From the NCBI RefSeq assembly GCF_019449275.2, contig NZ_JAHZQZ020000016.1, positions 1 through 64,000 on the forward strand: 64,000 nucleotides of DNA. The letters are read 5' to 3'. The notes under the pieces were generated by a model. It was not told the origin of the DNA. It did no database searches and was given only the letters and a program-made list of their open reading frames with translations. Source of the DNA: Microbacterium sp. HD4P20 (GTDB taxonomy: Bacteria; Actinomycetota; Actinomycetes; Actinomycetales; Microbacteriaceae). Shown one piece after another: positions 29,892 through 39,383 of the stretch. Both the position numbers and the translations under genes were made by a program. Each line of letters begins with the position of its first letter. Positions within the stretch are counted from its first letter, which is position 1.

Positions 29892-30973
29892 GGGGCCGAT
29901 CCTACCGACGCGAGGGCGTCGAGGAACGCCGTCGTCTCGTCCTCGGTACCCGCTGTGACCCGCAGGTGGTGGGCGATGCCGACGTCCCGGATGAGGACAC
30001 CCGCGTCGTAGAGGGAGTTCCACGTCTGCGTCGGATCCGCAACCCCGCCGAACAGGACGAAGTTCGACCACGATTCGTGCGCCGTGTAGCCGAGGGCCTC
30101 CACCGTTGCCGAGATGCGGTCCCGCTGGGCCACGATCTCGTCGACCATCCCCAGCATCGTCGGCGCGTGGCGGAGAGCCGCCGTCGCAGCCGCCTGGGTG
30201 AGCGCGCTCAGGTGGTAGGGCAACCGCACCAGGCGCAGCGCGTCGATCAACGCGGGATCGGCCGCGAGGTATCCGACACGGGCGCCGGCGAAGGCGAAGG
30301 CCTTGCTCATGGTGCGCGAGACCACCAGACGTTCCCGTCCGCCCAGCAGCGTCAACGCGGAACGCTCGTCTCGCGGCGCGAACTCGTGGTAGGCCTCGTC
30401 CACGATCACGATGCCGTCAGTGGCCTCGTACACCGCTTCGACGACGTCCAGCCCCAGCGGTGTGCCCGTGGGGTTGTTGGGCGAGCACAGGAAGACGACA
30501 TCCGGTGCCGCCTCGCTCACCTGCGACGCGGCATCGTCGGGTGCGAGCGTGAAGTCGGCGGCGCGCGTGCCCGCGGTCCAGGTGGCGCCCGTGCCGCGGG
30601 TCAGCAGCGGGTACATCGAGTACGTGGGGCCGAATCCGAAGGCGGTCCTGCCCGGGCCCGCGAACGCCTGCAGCAGATGCTGCAACACCTCGTTCGATCC
30701 GTTGGCGGCCCAGAGCTGCTCACGCGTGAGCCCATGCCCGAGATAGTCGGCGAAGCCCTCGCGCAAAGCGGTGAACTCCCGGTCGGGGTAGCGGTTGACG
30801 TCACGGAGTGCGAGCGCGATCGAGTCGAGGATGTCGTCTGCGACCTCCTGCGGCACGGGATGCGTGTTCTCGTTGACGTTCAGCGCCACCGGTAGCGGCG
30901 CTTGTGGAGCGCCATAGGGCGTCTGCCCGACCAGGTCGGGGCGCAGAGGAAGGTCTTCGAGGCGTGCAGTCAC
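29888..30973 (-). CDS. hisC: histidinol-phosphate aminotransferase
   Basis: A 361-residue class I/II PLP aminotransferase. The lysine that binds PLP lies in [17 protein letters not shown], with SPNNPTGT and the aspartate in VDEAYHEF upstream. It is the first gene of hisC-B-H-priA-sseB; hisD, normally before hisC in Actinobacteria, is absent here. The GTG at 30973 is chosen because TAGCAT ends 7 nt before it; the ATG at 30982 would overlap that box. Confidence 0.95.
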   Translation of the reverse strand: MTARLEDLPLRPDLVGQTPYGAPQAPLPVALNVNENTHPVPQEVADDILDSIALALRDVNRYPDREFTALREGFADYLGHGLTREQLWAANGSNEVLQHLLQAFAGPGRTAFGFGPTYSMYPLLTRGTGATWTAGTRAADFTLAPDDAASQVSEAAPDVVFLCSPNNPTGTPLGLDVVEAVYEATDGIVIVDEAYHEFAPRDERSALTLLGGRERLVVSRTMSKAFAFAGARVGYLAADPALIDALRLVRLPYHLSALTQAAATAALRHAPTMLGMVDEIVAQRDRISATVEALGYTAHESWSNFVLFGGVADPTQTWNSLYDAGVLIRDVGIAHHLRVTAGTEDETTAFLDALASVGSAP

Positions 30974-31030
30974 CTCTCCCATGCTACGGGCGGCGCCTCG
31001 ACAGTCGCGCCGCATGACGGCAGGGCGATC

Positions 31031-31426
31031 TCACCGCGACGGCGCGTACTCCGCGGGGATCGACAGGCTCTGACCCACGCGGACCGTCACATCGTCCAGC
31101 GCGTTCAGACGCACGATCCCGTCGACGACGTCGCGCGGGTCGTGACCGGGCGCGACCTCCTCGGCGATCGACCAGAGGGACTCGCCGGTCCCGACACTCA
31201 CGGTCGTGAAAGAGCCCGCAGGGGCGCCCGAGTCGCGCGTGGCCAGAGCCGTTCCGCCGCCGATGACAGCAACGCTCAGCGCCACAACGGCGGGAAGCGC
31301 CGCCAGCGCGGCCATGACGCGGCGACCGCGCACGGTCAGCCGCATGCGTGTGGCACGACGAACGGCGTGGTCCGCCGCGCGCGCCGGCGACGGGAGAGTG
31401 GGCGACGAGATGCCGATCGCGGTCAT
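31031..31426 (-). CDS. LysM peptidoglycan-binding protein, probable SOS cell-division inhibitor
   Basis: A 131-residue membrane protein with one transmembrane segment (about residues 38-60) and an external LysM domain (about residues 78-126, TGESLWSIAEEV ... VRVGQSLSIP). The gene is divergent from lexA. In the same place Bacillus has yneA, Corynebacterium divS and Mycobacterium chiZ, all SOS-induced division inhibitors, so the same role is inferred. An AGGAGGAG Shine-Dalgarno sequence fixes the start. The promoter overlaps a LexA-like dyad. Confidence 0.75.
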   Translation of the reverse strand: MTAIGISSPTLPSPARAADHAVRRATRMRLTVRGRRVMAALAALPAVVALSVAVIGGGTALATRDSGAPAGSFTTVSVGTGESLWSIAEEVAPGHDPRDVVDGIVRLNALDDVTVRVGQSLSIPAEYAPSR

Positions 31427-31444
31427 TTCTACTCCTCCTGTGGC

Positions 31445-31494
31445 GAGAGATTCGCATCCACCACTCGGCCGGGAGCGGCGGATGCGAACCTCTC
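31445..31494 (-). promoter_or_regulatory. 5'-terminal mRNA hairpin of the LysM gene
   Basis: An inverted repeat with arms 31445-31459 and 31480-31494 forms 15 base pairs with one mismatch and a 20-nt loop. With the -10 box at 31500-31505 the transcript should begin near 31493, so the hairpin would occupy the very 5' end of the mRNA, just before the ribosome-binding site. Such 5' structures can stabilise mRNA or block ribosomes. Confidence 0.6.
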
Positions 31495-31497
31495 TTC

Positions 31498-31528
31498 CGA
31501 AGCTATCTTCGAGCTTGTAGGATGTCAA
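31498..31528 (-). promoter_or_regulatory. SOS-type promoter and LexA-like operator between LysM gene and lexA
   Basis: On the minus strand TTGACA (31523-31528) and TAGCTT (31500-31505) are 17 nt apart. A dyad CGAAG-CTAT-CTTCG (31498-31511) overlaps the -10 box; it keeps the CGAA/TTCG ends of the Gram-positive LexA box CGAAC-N4-GTTCG but differs at one position in each arm. On the plus strand TAGGAT (31518-31523) is a possible lexA -10 box, so one operator could serve both genes. Confidence 0.55.
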
Positions 31529-31688
31529 GTGACGAAATCGTGCGTGGTCTATCGAACGCGACACGCGGCAGAGGTGCTGCGGAAGCGGACGAATTGCGGA
31601 TACGGTTTCGATACGAGAACCCCACCACGGGCCTCCGACATTCGAAGAAACTGCGCTCGGCGGCCGAGTGCGAGACGGGAGCCGGAAC

Positions 31689-32369
31689 ATGAGCGACGCG
31701 ATCGGACGGGACAAACCCCAGACGCGGCGACGGAAGAGCCTCAGCGACAAGCAGATGGCGATCCTCGAGGTCATCCAGCGCTCGATCGCGCGGCATGGCT
31801 ATCCGCCGAGCATGCGCGAGATCGGCGACGCGGTCGGACTCAAGTCGCTCTCCAGCGTCACTCATCAGCTGAATCAGCTCGAGCTGAGCGGCTATCTGCG
31901 ACGCGACGCCGGCAAGACCCGCGCCATGGAGGTCCTCATCGATCTGCCGGGAACGGCGACCGAGAGCCCGGCCGACAGTGGCCCCGCCGTCGGTGACGCG
32001 GCGTTGGTCCCCCTGGTGGGACGGATCGCGGCGGGCGTGCCGATCACCGCCGATCAGCAGGTCGAAGAGATCTTTCCGCTCCCCCGCCAGCTCGTCGGCA
32101 AGGGCGAGCTGTTCATGCTCCGGGTATCGGGCGAGTCCATGATCGACGCCGCGATCTGCGACGGCGACTGGGTGGTCGCCCGCGCACAAGCCACGGCCGA
32201 GAACGGCGACATCGTCGCCGCCATGCTCGACGGCGAGGCGACGGTCAAGACCTTCCGCCAGCGGGACGGCCACACCTGGCTGCTCCCCCGGAACTCGGCG
32301 TTCGAGCCGATCCTCGGCGACGAGGCCACCGTGCTGGGCAAGATCGTCGCGGTGCTGCGCGCCGTCTGA
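31689..32369 (+). CDS. lexA: SOS repressor LexA
   Basis: A 226-residue repressor of DNA-damage genes that cleaves itself when RecA is activated. The N-terminal winged helix ([41 protein letters not shown]) is typical. The cleavage site is Ala115-Gly116 in GRIAAGVP, with catalytic Ser150 in SGESM and Lys187 in TVKTF. The ATG at 31689 leaves a leader of about 160 nt if the TAGGAT box is used. Confidence 0.97.
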   Translation: MSDAIGRDKPQTRRRKSLSDKQMAILEVIQRSIARHGYPPSMREIGDAVGLKSLSSVTHQLNQLELSGYLRRDAGKTRAMEVLIDLPGTATESPADSGPAVGDAALVPLVGRIAAGVPITADQQVEEIFPLPRQLVGKGELFMLRVSGESMIDAAICDGDWVVARAQATAENGDIVAAMLDGEATVKTFRQRDGHTWLLPRNSAFEPILGDEATVLGKIVAVLRAV

Positions 32370-32439
32370 CACATCGCGCGCGGATTGCCGCTCCCCCTCG
32401 GTGATGTCGCGAGGGCCGCGTTTCCGACAGAATGACGCC

Positions 32440-33849
32440 ATGACCGACAGCGGCATCGCCACGTCAGACACGCAGATCCTCACCGAACGGATCCGAGAGC
32501 TCGAGTCCGAGAACGCCCGGCTGACCGCGGTGTCCGCCACTCGCGATCGTCCGGCGGGTGGACGGTGGCGTGCCGTGGTGTCGGCGATCTGCATCGTCGT
32601 CGCAGCGATCCTCGTGCCGGTGTCCATCGTGGGGGCGTGGGCACGCGTGCAGCTCGTCGAGGAAGAGGCCTTCGTCGCCACCCTCGCGCCGCTCGTCGAC
32701 GATCCTGCCGTTCAGGCCATGATCATCGACGAGTCGATGGAGGCGATCACCGCTCAGGTCGACTTCGACGAGGTCACGGCCCGCGTCTTCGACGGCATCG
32801 CAGAGCTCGGCCTGCCGCCCCGTGCCGCCGACGCCCTCCAGCTGCTGCAGGCTCCCGCGGCGAACGGACTTGAGAGCCTCGTCGCCACGACGGTCACGCG
32901 GGTCGTCGAATCGGAGGCCTTCGCTGACGTGTGGGGCACAACCACACGCGCCGCCCACCGTGCGCTGACCCTCGCGGCCACCTCCGACGGCGGCGGGCTG
33001 GTCGTCCGCACGGATGACGGCGTGGGGATCCAGCTCGGCGCGATCGTCGAGCGCGTCAAGCAGAACCTCCTGGACCGGGGCTTCGGCGCGGCACAGCTGA
33101 TCCCCGAGGTCGACCGCGTGGTCATCCTCGGCGAGGGGAACAACCTCGCCATGATCCGCGCCGGATACGCGGTAGCGGCGACTCTCGGCTGGTGGCTGCC
33201 GTTTGTGACGCTGGGTCTGTTCGGGCTCGGCATTCTGGTAGCCCGCCGCCGCAGCACCGCGATCCTCGGCACTGGCCTGGGCTTCGCGATCGGGGGCGGT
33301 GCGCTGGCTGCGAGCCTCGGGATCGGCTCCACAGCGGTCGGGATCGCCGCCGGTGACCTCGGCCTGTCACCATCAGCGCTCGATGTGATCTACGGACGCC
33401 TGGTCGACGGGATGACGCAGACGGCACTCGTGCTGGCGCTGCTGGGGGTCTTCATCGCGGTGCTGGGATGGGTGATGGGCGGCTGGGGCGCCGCTCGCGG
33501 CCTACGGGCGGCCGTCAGCGGTCTCAACTCGGCGGCGCGGCGGCAGCTCGCCGCGCGCGGGGTGGACACCGGCGGCTTCGGCGGCTGGCTCGCTCGCCAG
33601 AAGGTCCTCGTGCGTACGATCATCGCCGTTCTCGCGGTGGTGTGGCTGTTCGCCCTCCGGCCCTTGTCGGTCGGCGACATCGTCCTGGTGTTCGTCGTGG
33701 CCTTCGTGGTGGCCTGGATCCTCGAGCTGCTCCAGCGCCGCGACGGAGAGAGAGTCGCCGCCGAGACGGCGGACGTGCCGGTGGAGGATGCCGCAGCCGA
33801 TGTGGCCCCGGCATCCTCCACGCCTTCATCTGCCTCCGAGAAGGCTTAG
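32440..33849 (+). CDS. conserved actinobacterial integral membrane protein
   Basis: A 469-residue protein with a short N-terminal coiled coil (ILTERIRELESENARL), one transmembrane segment near residue 50, a roughly 150-residue external domain, then five or six hydrophobic segments and an acidic Ala/Ser-rich tail. I recognise the type as a widespread uncharacterised actinobacterial membrane protein but cannot assign a function. Its stop codon interlocks with that of the convergent metE gene (TTAG). Confidence 0.75.
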   Translation: MTDSGIATSDTQILTERIRELESENARLTAVSATRDRPAGGRWRAVVSAICIVVAAILVPVSIVGAWARVQLVEEEAFVATLAPLVDDPAVQAMIIDESMEAITAQVDFDEVTARVFDGIAELGLPPRAADALQLLQAPAANGLESLVATTVTRVVESEAFADVWGTTTRAAHRALTLAATSDGGGLVVRTDDGVGIQLGAIVERVKQNLLDRGFGAAQLIPEVDRVVILGEGNNLAMIRAGYAVAATLGWWLPFVTLGLFGLGILVARRRSTAILGTGLGFAIGGGALAASLGIGSTAVGIAAGDLGLSPSALDVIYGRLVDGMTQTALVLALLGVFIAVLGWVMGGWGAARGLRAAVSGLNSAARRQLAARGVDTGGFGGWLARQKVLVRTIIAVLAVVWLFALRPLSVGDIVLVFVVAFVVAWILELLQRRDGERVAAETADVPVEDAAADVAPASSTPSSASEKA

Positions 33850-36200
33850 ACCCGCGCGGCGGCGGCGGCGCGTACTGCCTGGGTCGCCTGGACGAGGTGG
33901 CGTAGGGATGCGACGGTCTCGGTGTATCCGCGCGTCTTGAGGCCGCAGTCGGGGTTGACCCACACCCGCCGCAACGGCAGTTCGGCGACGGCGCGCTCGA
34001 GCAGCTCGGTCACCTCGCCGACGGACGGCACACGCGGCGAATGGATGTCCCAGACACCGGGCCCTACGGCGAGCGAGAAGCCGGAGGACGCGATGTCGCC
34101 GATCACCTCGCCGCGGCTGCGCGCCGCCTCGATCGACGTGACGTCCGCATCGAGCGCCGCGATCGCATCGATCACGACGTCGAACTCGGAGTAGCACAGG
34201 TGCGTGTGCACCTGCGTCGCGGGCGCAGCGCCGGCCGTCGCGAGACGGAACGAGCGCACCGACCATTCCAGGTACTCCCGCTGGTCGGCGCGCTTGAGGG
34301 GCAGCAGCTCTCGCAGTGCGGGCTCATCGACCTGGATCACGCGGATTCCCGCCCGTTCCAGGTCCGCCACCTCATCGCGCAGAGCCAACGCGACCTGGTC
34401 GGCCGTCTCCCGCAGGGGCTGATCGTCGCGCACGTACGACCACGCCAGGATGGTCACGGGCCCGGTGAGCATGCCCTTCATCGGCTTGTCGGTGAGCGAC
34501 TGGGCGAACGTCGACCACCCGACGGTGATCGGCGCCGGGCGCGACACGTCGCCCCACAGGATCGACGGACGCGTCGCGCGTGAACCGTAGGACTGCACCC
34601 AGCCGTTGCGGGTGACGGCGAAGCCCTCCAGATTCTCCGCGAAGTACTGCACCATGTCGTTGCGCTCCGGCTCGCCGTGCACGAGCACGTCCAGGCCGAT
34701 GTCCTCCTGCAGCGCCACAACCCGCGCGATCTCGTCCCGAAGGAAGTGCTCGTAATCCTCCGTCGAGGACTGACCTGCGACGTGACGCGCCCTCGCACGG
34801 CGGATGCCGTCGGTCTGCGGGAACGATCCGATCGTGGTCGTCGGCAGGACAGGAAGCCCGAGCGCCTCCTCCTGCGCGGCGACACGTGCCTCGTAGTCGC
34901 CGCGCTCCGCGTCGGCGGGTGTCAGGCACTCGACCCGTCCGCGGACGAGCCCGTCGCGCACACCCGGCGCGCTGCGGCGGTCGGCAAGGGCGGCGGATGC
35001 CTCCGCCAGCGGCCGCTCGATGGCCCCGCGCCCCTCGGTCAAGCCTTTCGCCAGCGTCACCACTTGCGCCGTCTTCTGGTCGGCGAAGGCGAGCCACGAC
35101 GCCAACCGCGGATCCAAGTCGGGTTCGTCCTCGACATCGTGCGGCACGTGCTGCAGCGATGCCGACGTGCCCGCGGCGACCGCGGCGGCGCCGAGGGTCT
35201 GCAACGACGCGAGCGTGTGCCACGCGGACGCCACATCTCCGCGCCACACGTTGCGTCCGTCGATCACGCCACCGACGAGCGTCTTGGACTGCAGGCCTGC
35301 CGTGGCCGCTGGGACGGCGCCGCGCACGAGGTCGAGGGCAAGGGCTTCGACCGGTGCGGCGGCGAGCGCTGTCCATGCCTGCGCCGACAGCTGCGCGTAC
35401 GGAGCGGCCACGAGGATGGCTGGGCGGTCCGTCGCGCCGCCGAGCACGGCGTACGCGCGCTCGGCGGCGGCCGCCAGGTCGCTCGGGGTCGCGGGCAGGC
35501 TCTCGCTGACCAGTGCGGGCTCGTCGAGTTGCACCCATGCCGCTCCTGCGGCACGCAGCGACGCGAGCAGCTCGACGTACACCGGCAGCAGGTCGTCGAG
35601 GCGGCTGAGCGGGTCGAAGCCTTCGCCCGCGGCATCCGTCGGCTTCGCCAGCGCCAGCAGGGTGACGGGTCCGACCACGACGGGCCGGACGGTGTAGTCG
35701 TCGGCATGTGCTTCAGCGACCTGACGCACGACGCGGTCGCTCGACAGCGCGAAGGTCGTCTCGGGGCCGATCTCGGGGACGAGGTAATGGTAGTTCGTGT
35801 CGAACCACTTGGTCATCTCGAGCGGGGCGTGCGGGCCGGCCCCGCGCGCCGCCGCGAAGTACGCGTCGAGCCCGATCGCGCCGTCGCCGGCGCGCAGTCC
35901 GGCGAACCGCTCCGGCAGAACACCCACCGTGACCGCGGCGTCCAGCACCGGATCGTAGAGCGAGAACGTGTCGGGGATCGACGAGTCGTGCCGCCCCAGC
36001 CCCAGTTCCGCCAGACGCTCGCGGGTGGCGCGGCGCAGGCCGGCCACGGTGTGCTCGAGCGAGGGTGCATCGAGCGCACCCGACCAGTACGCCTCGAGAG
36101 CACGCTTGAGCTCGCGCCGTCGGCCGATCCGCGGGTACCCGAGGATCGTCCCGTGCGGGAACGAGGGTCGGGGGTCGGAGTGTGTGCGGGCGTCGGTCAT
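33846..36200 (-). CDS. metE: cobalamin-independent methionine synthase
   Basis: Transfers a methyl group from 5-methyltetrahydropteroyl-triglutamate to homocysteine. The 784-residue protein has two barrel domains; zinc ligands lie in QVHTHLCYSEF and NPDCGLKTRGYTE near the C-terminus. The ATG overlaps the metF stop by ATGA, so enzyme and methyl-donor supply are translationally coupled. No cobalamin riboswitch is recognisable in the upstream sequence. Confidence 0.97.
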   Translation of the reverse strand: MTDARTHSDPRPSFPHGTILGYPRIGRRRELKRALEAYWSGALDAPSLEHTVAGLRRATRERLAELGLGRHDSSIPDTFSLYDPVLDAAVTVGVLPERFAGLRAGDGAIGLDAYFAAARGAGPHAPLEMTKWFDTNYHYLVPEIGPETTFALSSDRVVRQVAEAHADDYTVRPVVVGPVTLLALAKPTDAAGEGFDPLSRLDDLLPVYVELLASLRAAGAAWVQLDEPALVSESLPATPSDLAAAAERAYAVLGGATDRPAILVAAPYAQLSAQAWTALAAAPVEALALDLVRGAVPAATAGLQSKTLVGGVIDGRNVWRGDVASAWHTLASLQTLGAAAVAAGTSASLQHVPHDVEDEPDLDPRLASWLAFADQKTAQVVTLAKGLTEGRGAIERPLAEASAALADRRSAPGVRDGLVRGRVECLTPADAERGDYEARVAAQEEALGLPVLPTTTIGSFPQTDGIRRARARHVAGQSSTEDYEHFLRDEIARVVALQEDIGLDVLVHGEPERNDMVQYFAENLEGFAVTRNGWVQSYGSRATRPSILWGDVSRPAPITVGWSTFAQSLTDKPMKGMLTGPVTILAWSYVRDDQPLRETADQVALALRDEVADLERAGIRVIQVDEPALRELLPLKRADQREYLEWSVRSFRLATAGAAPATQVHTHLCYSEFDVVIDAIAALDADVTSIEAARSRGEVIGDIASSGFSLAVGPGVWDIHSPRVPSVGEVTELLERAVAELPLRRVWVNPDCGLKTRGYTETVASLRHLVQATQAVRAAAAARV

Positions 36201-37156
36201 CGTGCGGCCTCCTTCTGGCGGGGGTGGTCGAGGATCCCAGCGTCGCGGAGGACCGCGAGCACCGTGTCGTGGCTGTTGAACGCGTACAGATGCACTCCGG
36301 GCGCGCCTCCGGCGACGACGTCGCGGGCCAGTTGCGCGGCATACGCGATGCCGACCTCGCGCTGTCCCTCCGGCGTCGGCTCGACCTCGAGCCCGATGGC
36401 CAGTTCGGCGGGGAACGGCTCGCCGGTCAGCTCGAGCACCCGTCGCAGACGTGCCGGTGCGGTGACGGGCATGATGCCCGGCAGGATCGGGATGGTCACA
36501 CCCGCCTCACGGGCCCGTTGCACGAACGAGAGGTAGTCGTCGGCGTGGAAGAACAGCTGCGAGATGGCCAGGGTCGCCCCCGCCGCCTGCTTCGCCAGGA
36601 GCGCGTCCAGGTCCTCGGACGCGTAGCGCGATCGGGGATGGCCGTTGGGGAACGCGGCGACGGCGATATCGACTCGACGACGCGGTTCCACGCGGACCGC
36701 ACCGGGAACGCCGGGGATCGGCGCCTCGGTGTACGGCGCGCGCTCGGCCTGCATCCGGTCGATCAGCTGCACCAGCTGCGCCGCGCCCTCGAGGTCTCCG
36801 AGGAACGCATCCTCCTCCGACAGCCCGGCAGGCGGGTCACCCCGAAGCGCGAGGAAGCTGGTGATGCCGGCATCCAGGAACTCCCTGATCAGGGCGCCGG
36901 CGCCGGCGTAGGTGTTCCCGACGCAAGTCAGGTGGGCCAAAGGCTCGACGTGCGTCTGCCGGAGGATGTGGGTGAGCAGGGCGAGCGATCGTCCACCGGT
37001 CGAACCGCCGGCGCCGTACGTGACCGAGATGAAGCGCGGATCGACGGAAGCCAGATGGCGAATGGTCTCGTGCAGCGCGGCGAAGCCGGACTCGGAGCGA
37101 GGCGGGTACACCTCGAAGGAGACGGGCACGGGCGGAGTGCGCAGATCGATCGGCAT
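36197..37156 (-). CDS. metF: methylenetetrahydrofolate reductase
   Basis: A 319-residue flavoprotein that reduces 5,10-methylene-THF to 5-methyl-THF, the donor for MetE. The barrel starts PVSFEVYPPRS, followed by FISVTYGAGGST, HLTCVGN, LALRGDPP and AKQAAGATLAISQLFFHADDY, all typical. The ATG at 37156 gives the family length; the frame upstream to 37981 is overlap with the peptidase gene. The 285 nt before it, up to the divergent peptidase gene, show no recognisable riboswitch. Confidence 0.95.
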   Translation of the reverse strand: MPIDLRTPPVPVSFEVYPPRSESGFAALHETIRHLASVDPRFISVTYGAGGSTGGRSLALLTHILRQTHVEPLAHLTCVGNTYAGAGALIREFLDAGITSFLALRGDPPAGLSEEDAFLGDLEGAAQLVQLIDRMQAERAPYTEAPIPGVPGAVRVEPRRRVDIAVAAFPNGHPRSRYASEDLDALLAKQAAGATLAISQLFFHADDYLSFVQRAREAGVTIPILPGIMPVTAPARLRRVLELTGEPFPAELAIGLEVEPTPEGQREVGIAYAAQLARDVVAGGAPGVHLYAFNSHDTVLAVLRDAGILDHPRQKEAAR

Positions 37157-37441
37157 GTCGTGCTTCTCGGGATCGGGGGCGGACGGCGGCCGGGCGGCCG
37201 TGGCACCGGGCATCCGTCGGATCGGCGGATCGGTGTCACACGGGCGGGTGCCGGGCTCGGCTGTCGCTCCTGCCCGGTTCCCGATGAACGGGGCGTCCTT
37301 GCGGACTGCCGGGCGACGATTGGTCCACGGTAGCGGCGCTGCACGGCCCACTTCGTTCCTGTGTCGTACTGTTTCGCGCGTCCGCCGCGCCGAGACCGCC
37401 GGGAGCGATACCCCGATGCCCTTCCGCCGTACCGTGGAGGA

Positions 37442-39379
37442 ATGACCGCGCACTCCCGCCCCGCACTCCCCTACGGCTCCTGGCCCTCTCCGATCGAGGC
37501 CGTCGACGTGGCGGCCGCCTCGCCTCGGCTGGAAGGTGCGCGTTTCGTGGGCGACCAGGTGTGGTGGGGCGAGACGGTGCCTGCAGAAGCCGGGCGCACC
37601 GCGGTGCGCCGGATGACGGCATCCGGAATCGTCGAGGACGTCGTCGAGGCACCCTGGAACGCGCGCTCCCGTGTACACGAGTACGGCGGCGGCTCGTGGA
37701 CAGCGACGCCCGACGGTGTGCTCTTCTTCATCGAGAAGACCGACCAGCGCGTGTGGCGGCTGGATCCGGCGGAGCAGCCGAAGCCGCTGACGCCGACGGC
37801 CGGTGATGTCCGATTCGGCGGGCTCACCTGGCAGAGCGGGCGGCTGCTGGCCGTTCGCGAGGCGCACGCGCCCGCCGCGGCCCCGCGACGCGACATCGTC
37901 GAGATCCCGATGGACGGACGAGGAGCGCAGGATGCCGCCGCCGTGCGCTCCGTCGTGGCCGGCAGCGACTTCGTCGCCCACCCCGCGGTCTCACCCGACG
38001 GCACGCGCCTCGCGTGGATCGCGTGGAACCACCCCGACATGGCGTGGGACCGCGCCGAACTGCGGGTCGGGCGCCTCGAGGACGGCATCGTCAAGGAGTG
38101 GTCGACGGTGGCGGGCGGATCGAGTTCGCCCCTGCAGCCGGCGTGGCTCGACGACGAAGAGCTGCTCTACAGCGACGACCCGACCGGCCGTTGGAACCTG
38201 TGGCGCCGGCCGTCGAGCGGTCGAGCCGAGCAGCCGGTCGCCCGAGCTGACGCCGACACCGGTGGGCCGCTGTGGGTGCTCGGCACGCGATGGTTCGGCG
38301 TCCTGGACGACGGGCGCGTCGTCGCCGTCCGCACCGAGGGCTCCGACGAGCTCGTCGTGATCGCCCCGGACGGCGCCGAGCGCGTGGTCGCGGTCGAACC
38401 GGTGACACGGATGTCGATCGAGGATGTGCGTGGTTCGCGGATCCTGCTCTCGGGAGCCGGTGGCACCGGTGCCGGCCTGTGGGAGGTCGACGTCGACCTG
38501 CCGGAGGCCGCCCGCCAGGTCGTGGGCGGATCCTCCCCGTGGGGTGCCGAATGGATGCCGCGCGCCCGACCGATCACCGTGGCAGGGCCGCGCGGCCCCG
38601 TGCATTCCTTCGACTATCCGCCGACGAATCCCCACATGACCGCACCGGAGGGCGAGCGCCCCCCCTACGTGGTGTTCGTGCACGGCGGGCCCACCGACCA
38701 CGTCGGTGGCGCGGCATCCGGTCGCATCGCCTACTTCACCAGCCGCGGGATCGGCGTGCTCGATGTGAACTACGGCGGCTCCAGCGGCTACGGCCGCGCA
38801 TACCGCGAACGCTTGCGCGGTCAGTGGGGCGTCGTGGACGTCGACGACGTGATCGCCGCGGCCGAGGGACTGGCCGAAGCCGGGCTGGCCGATCCATCCC
38901 GCCTCGCGATCGCGGGGGGCTCGGCCGGCGGCTGGACCGTCCTGTGCGCGGTCAGCCGCCCGGGAGCGTTCGGTGCTGGTATCAGCCGCTACGGCGTCGC
39001 CGACCTGCGGCGCCTCGCCGCCGACACCCACGACTTCGAGGCGAACTACCTCGACGCGCTGGTGGGCCCCCTGCCCGAGGCCGAGGCGGTGTACATCGAG
39101 CGTTCGCCGCTGTCACACCTGGATCGGCTTCGCACGCCGCTGCTCATCGAGCAGGGGCTCGACGACCTCGTCGTCCCGCCGTCGCAGTCCGAAGCCGTGC
39201 GCGACGCCCTCGCCGCCAATGGCGTGCCGCACGCCTACCTCGCCTTCGAAGGTGAGGGACACGGGTTCCGGCGAGCCGAGACCGTGATCCGCACGCTGGA
39301 GGCGGAACTGGCATTCCTCGGGCAGATCTTCGGGTTCGAAACCCCGGGCGTCCCGGCGCTCGAACTCGATCAGCCCTGA
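37442..39379 (+). CDS. S9 family (prolyl oligopeptidase-like) peptidase
   Basis: A 645-residue serine peptidase of the acylaminoacyl/dipeptidyl type. An N-terminal beta-propeller (about residues 20-380) precedes an alpha/beta-hydrolase domain. The nucleophile is Ser494 in GGSAGGW; the acid is in QGLDDLVVPP and the histidine in GEGHGFR. There is no signal peptide, so it should act in the cytoplasm on short peptides. TACCGT ends 6 nt before the ATG. It is convergent with hflX, with 4 nt between stops. Confidence 0.92.
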   Translation: MTAHSRPALPYGSWPSPIEAVDVAAASPRLEGARFVGDQVWWGETVPAEAGRTAVRRMTASGIVEDVVEAPWNARSRVHEYGGGSWTATPDGVLFFIEKTDQRVWRLDPAEQPKPLTPTAGDVRFGGLTWQSGRLLAVREAHAPAAAPRRDIVEIPMDGRGAQDAAAVRSVVAGSDFVAHPAVSPDGTRLAWIAWNHPDMAWDRAELRVGRLEDGIVKEWSTVAGGSSSPLQPAWLDDEELLYSDDPTGRWNLWRRPSSGRAEQPVARADADTGGPLWVLGTRWFGVLDDGRVVAVRTEGSDELVVIAPDGAERVVAVEPVTRMSIEDVRGSRILLSGAGGTGAGLWEVDVDLPEAARQVVGGSSPWGAEWMPRARPITVAGPRGPVHSFDYPPTNPHMTAPEGERPPYVVFVHGGPTDHVGGAASGRIAYFTSRGIGVLDVNYGGSSGYGRAYRERLRGQWGVVDVDDVIAAAEGLAEAGLADPSRLAIAGGSAGGWTVLCAVSRPGAFGAGISRYGVADLRRLAADTHDFEANYLDALVGPLPEAEAVYIERSPLSHLDRLRTPLLIEQGLDDLVVPPSQSEAVRDALAANGVPHAYLAFEGEGHGFRRAETVIRTLEAELAFLGQIFGFETPGVPALELDQP

Positions 39380-39383
39380 AGCG

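Noticed and set aside
31545..31640. Additional LexA boxes near lexA (ATCGAACGCG and GGTTTCGATACGAGAACC)
   Set aside because: They lack a proper CGAAC-N4-GTTCG dyad; only the site at 31498-31511 has matching arms and a promoter overlap.
37157..37441. A cobalamin or SAM riboswitch before metF-metE
   Set aside because: None of the conserved boxes of these classes could be found on the minus strand; the region shows only GC-rich stem potential.
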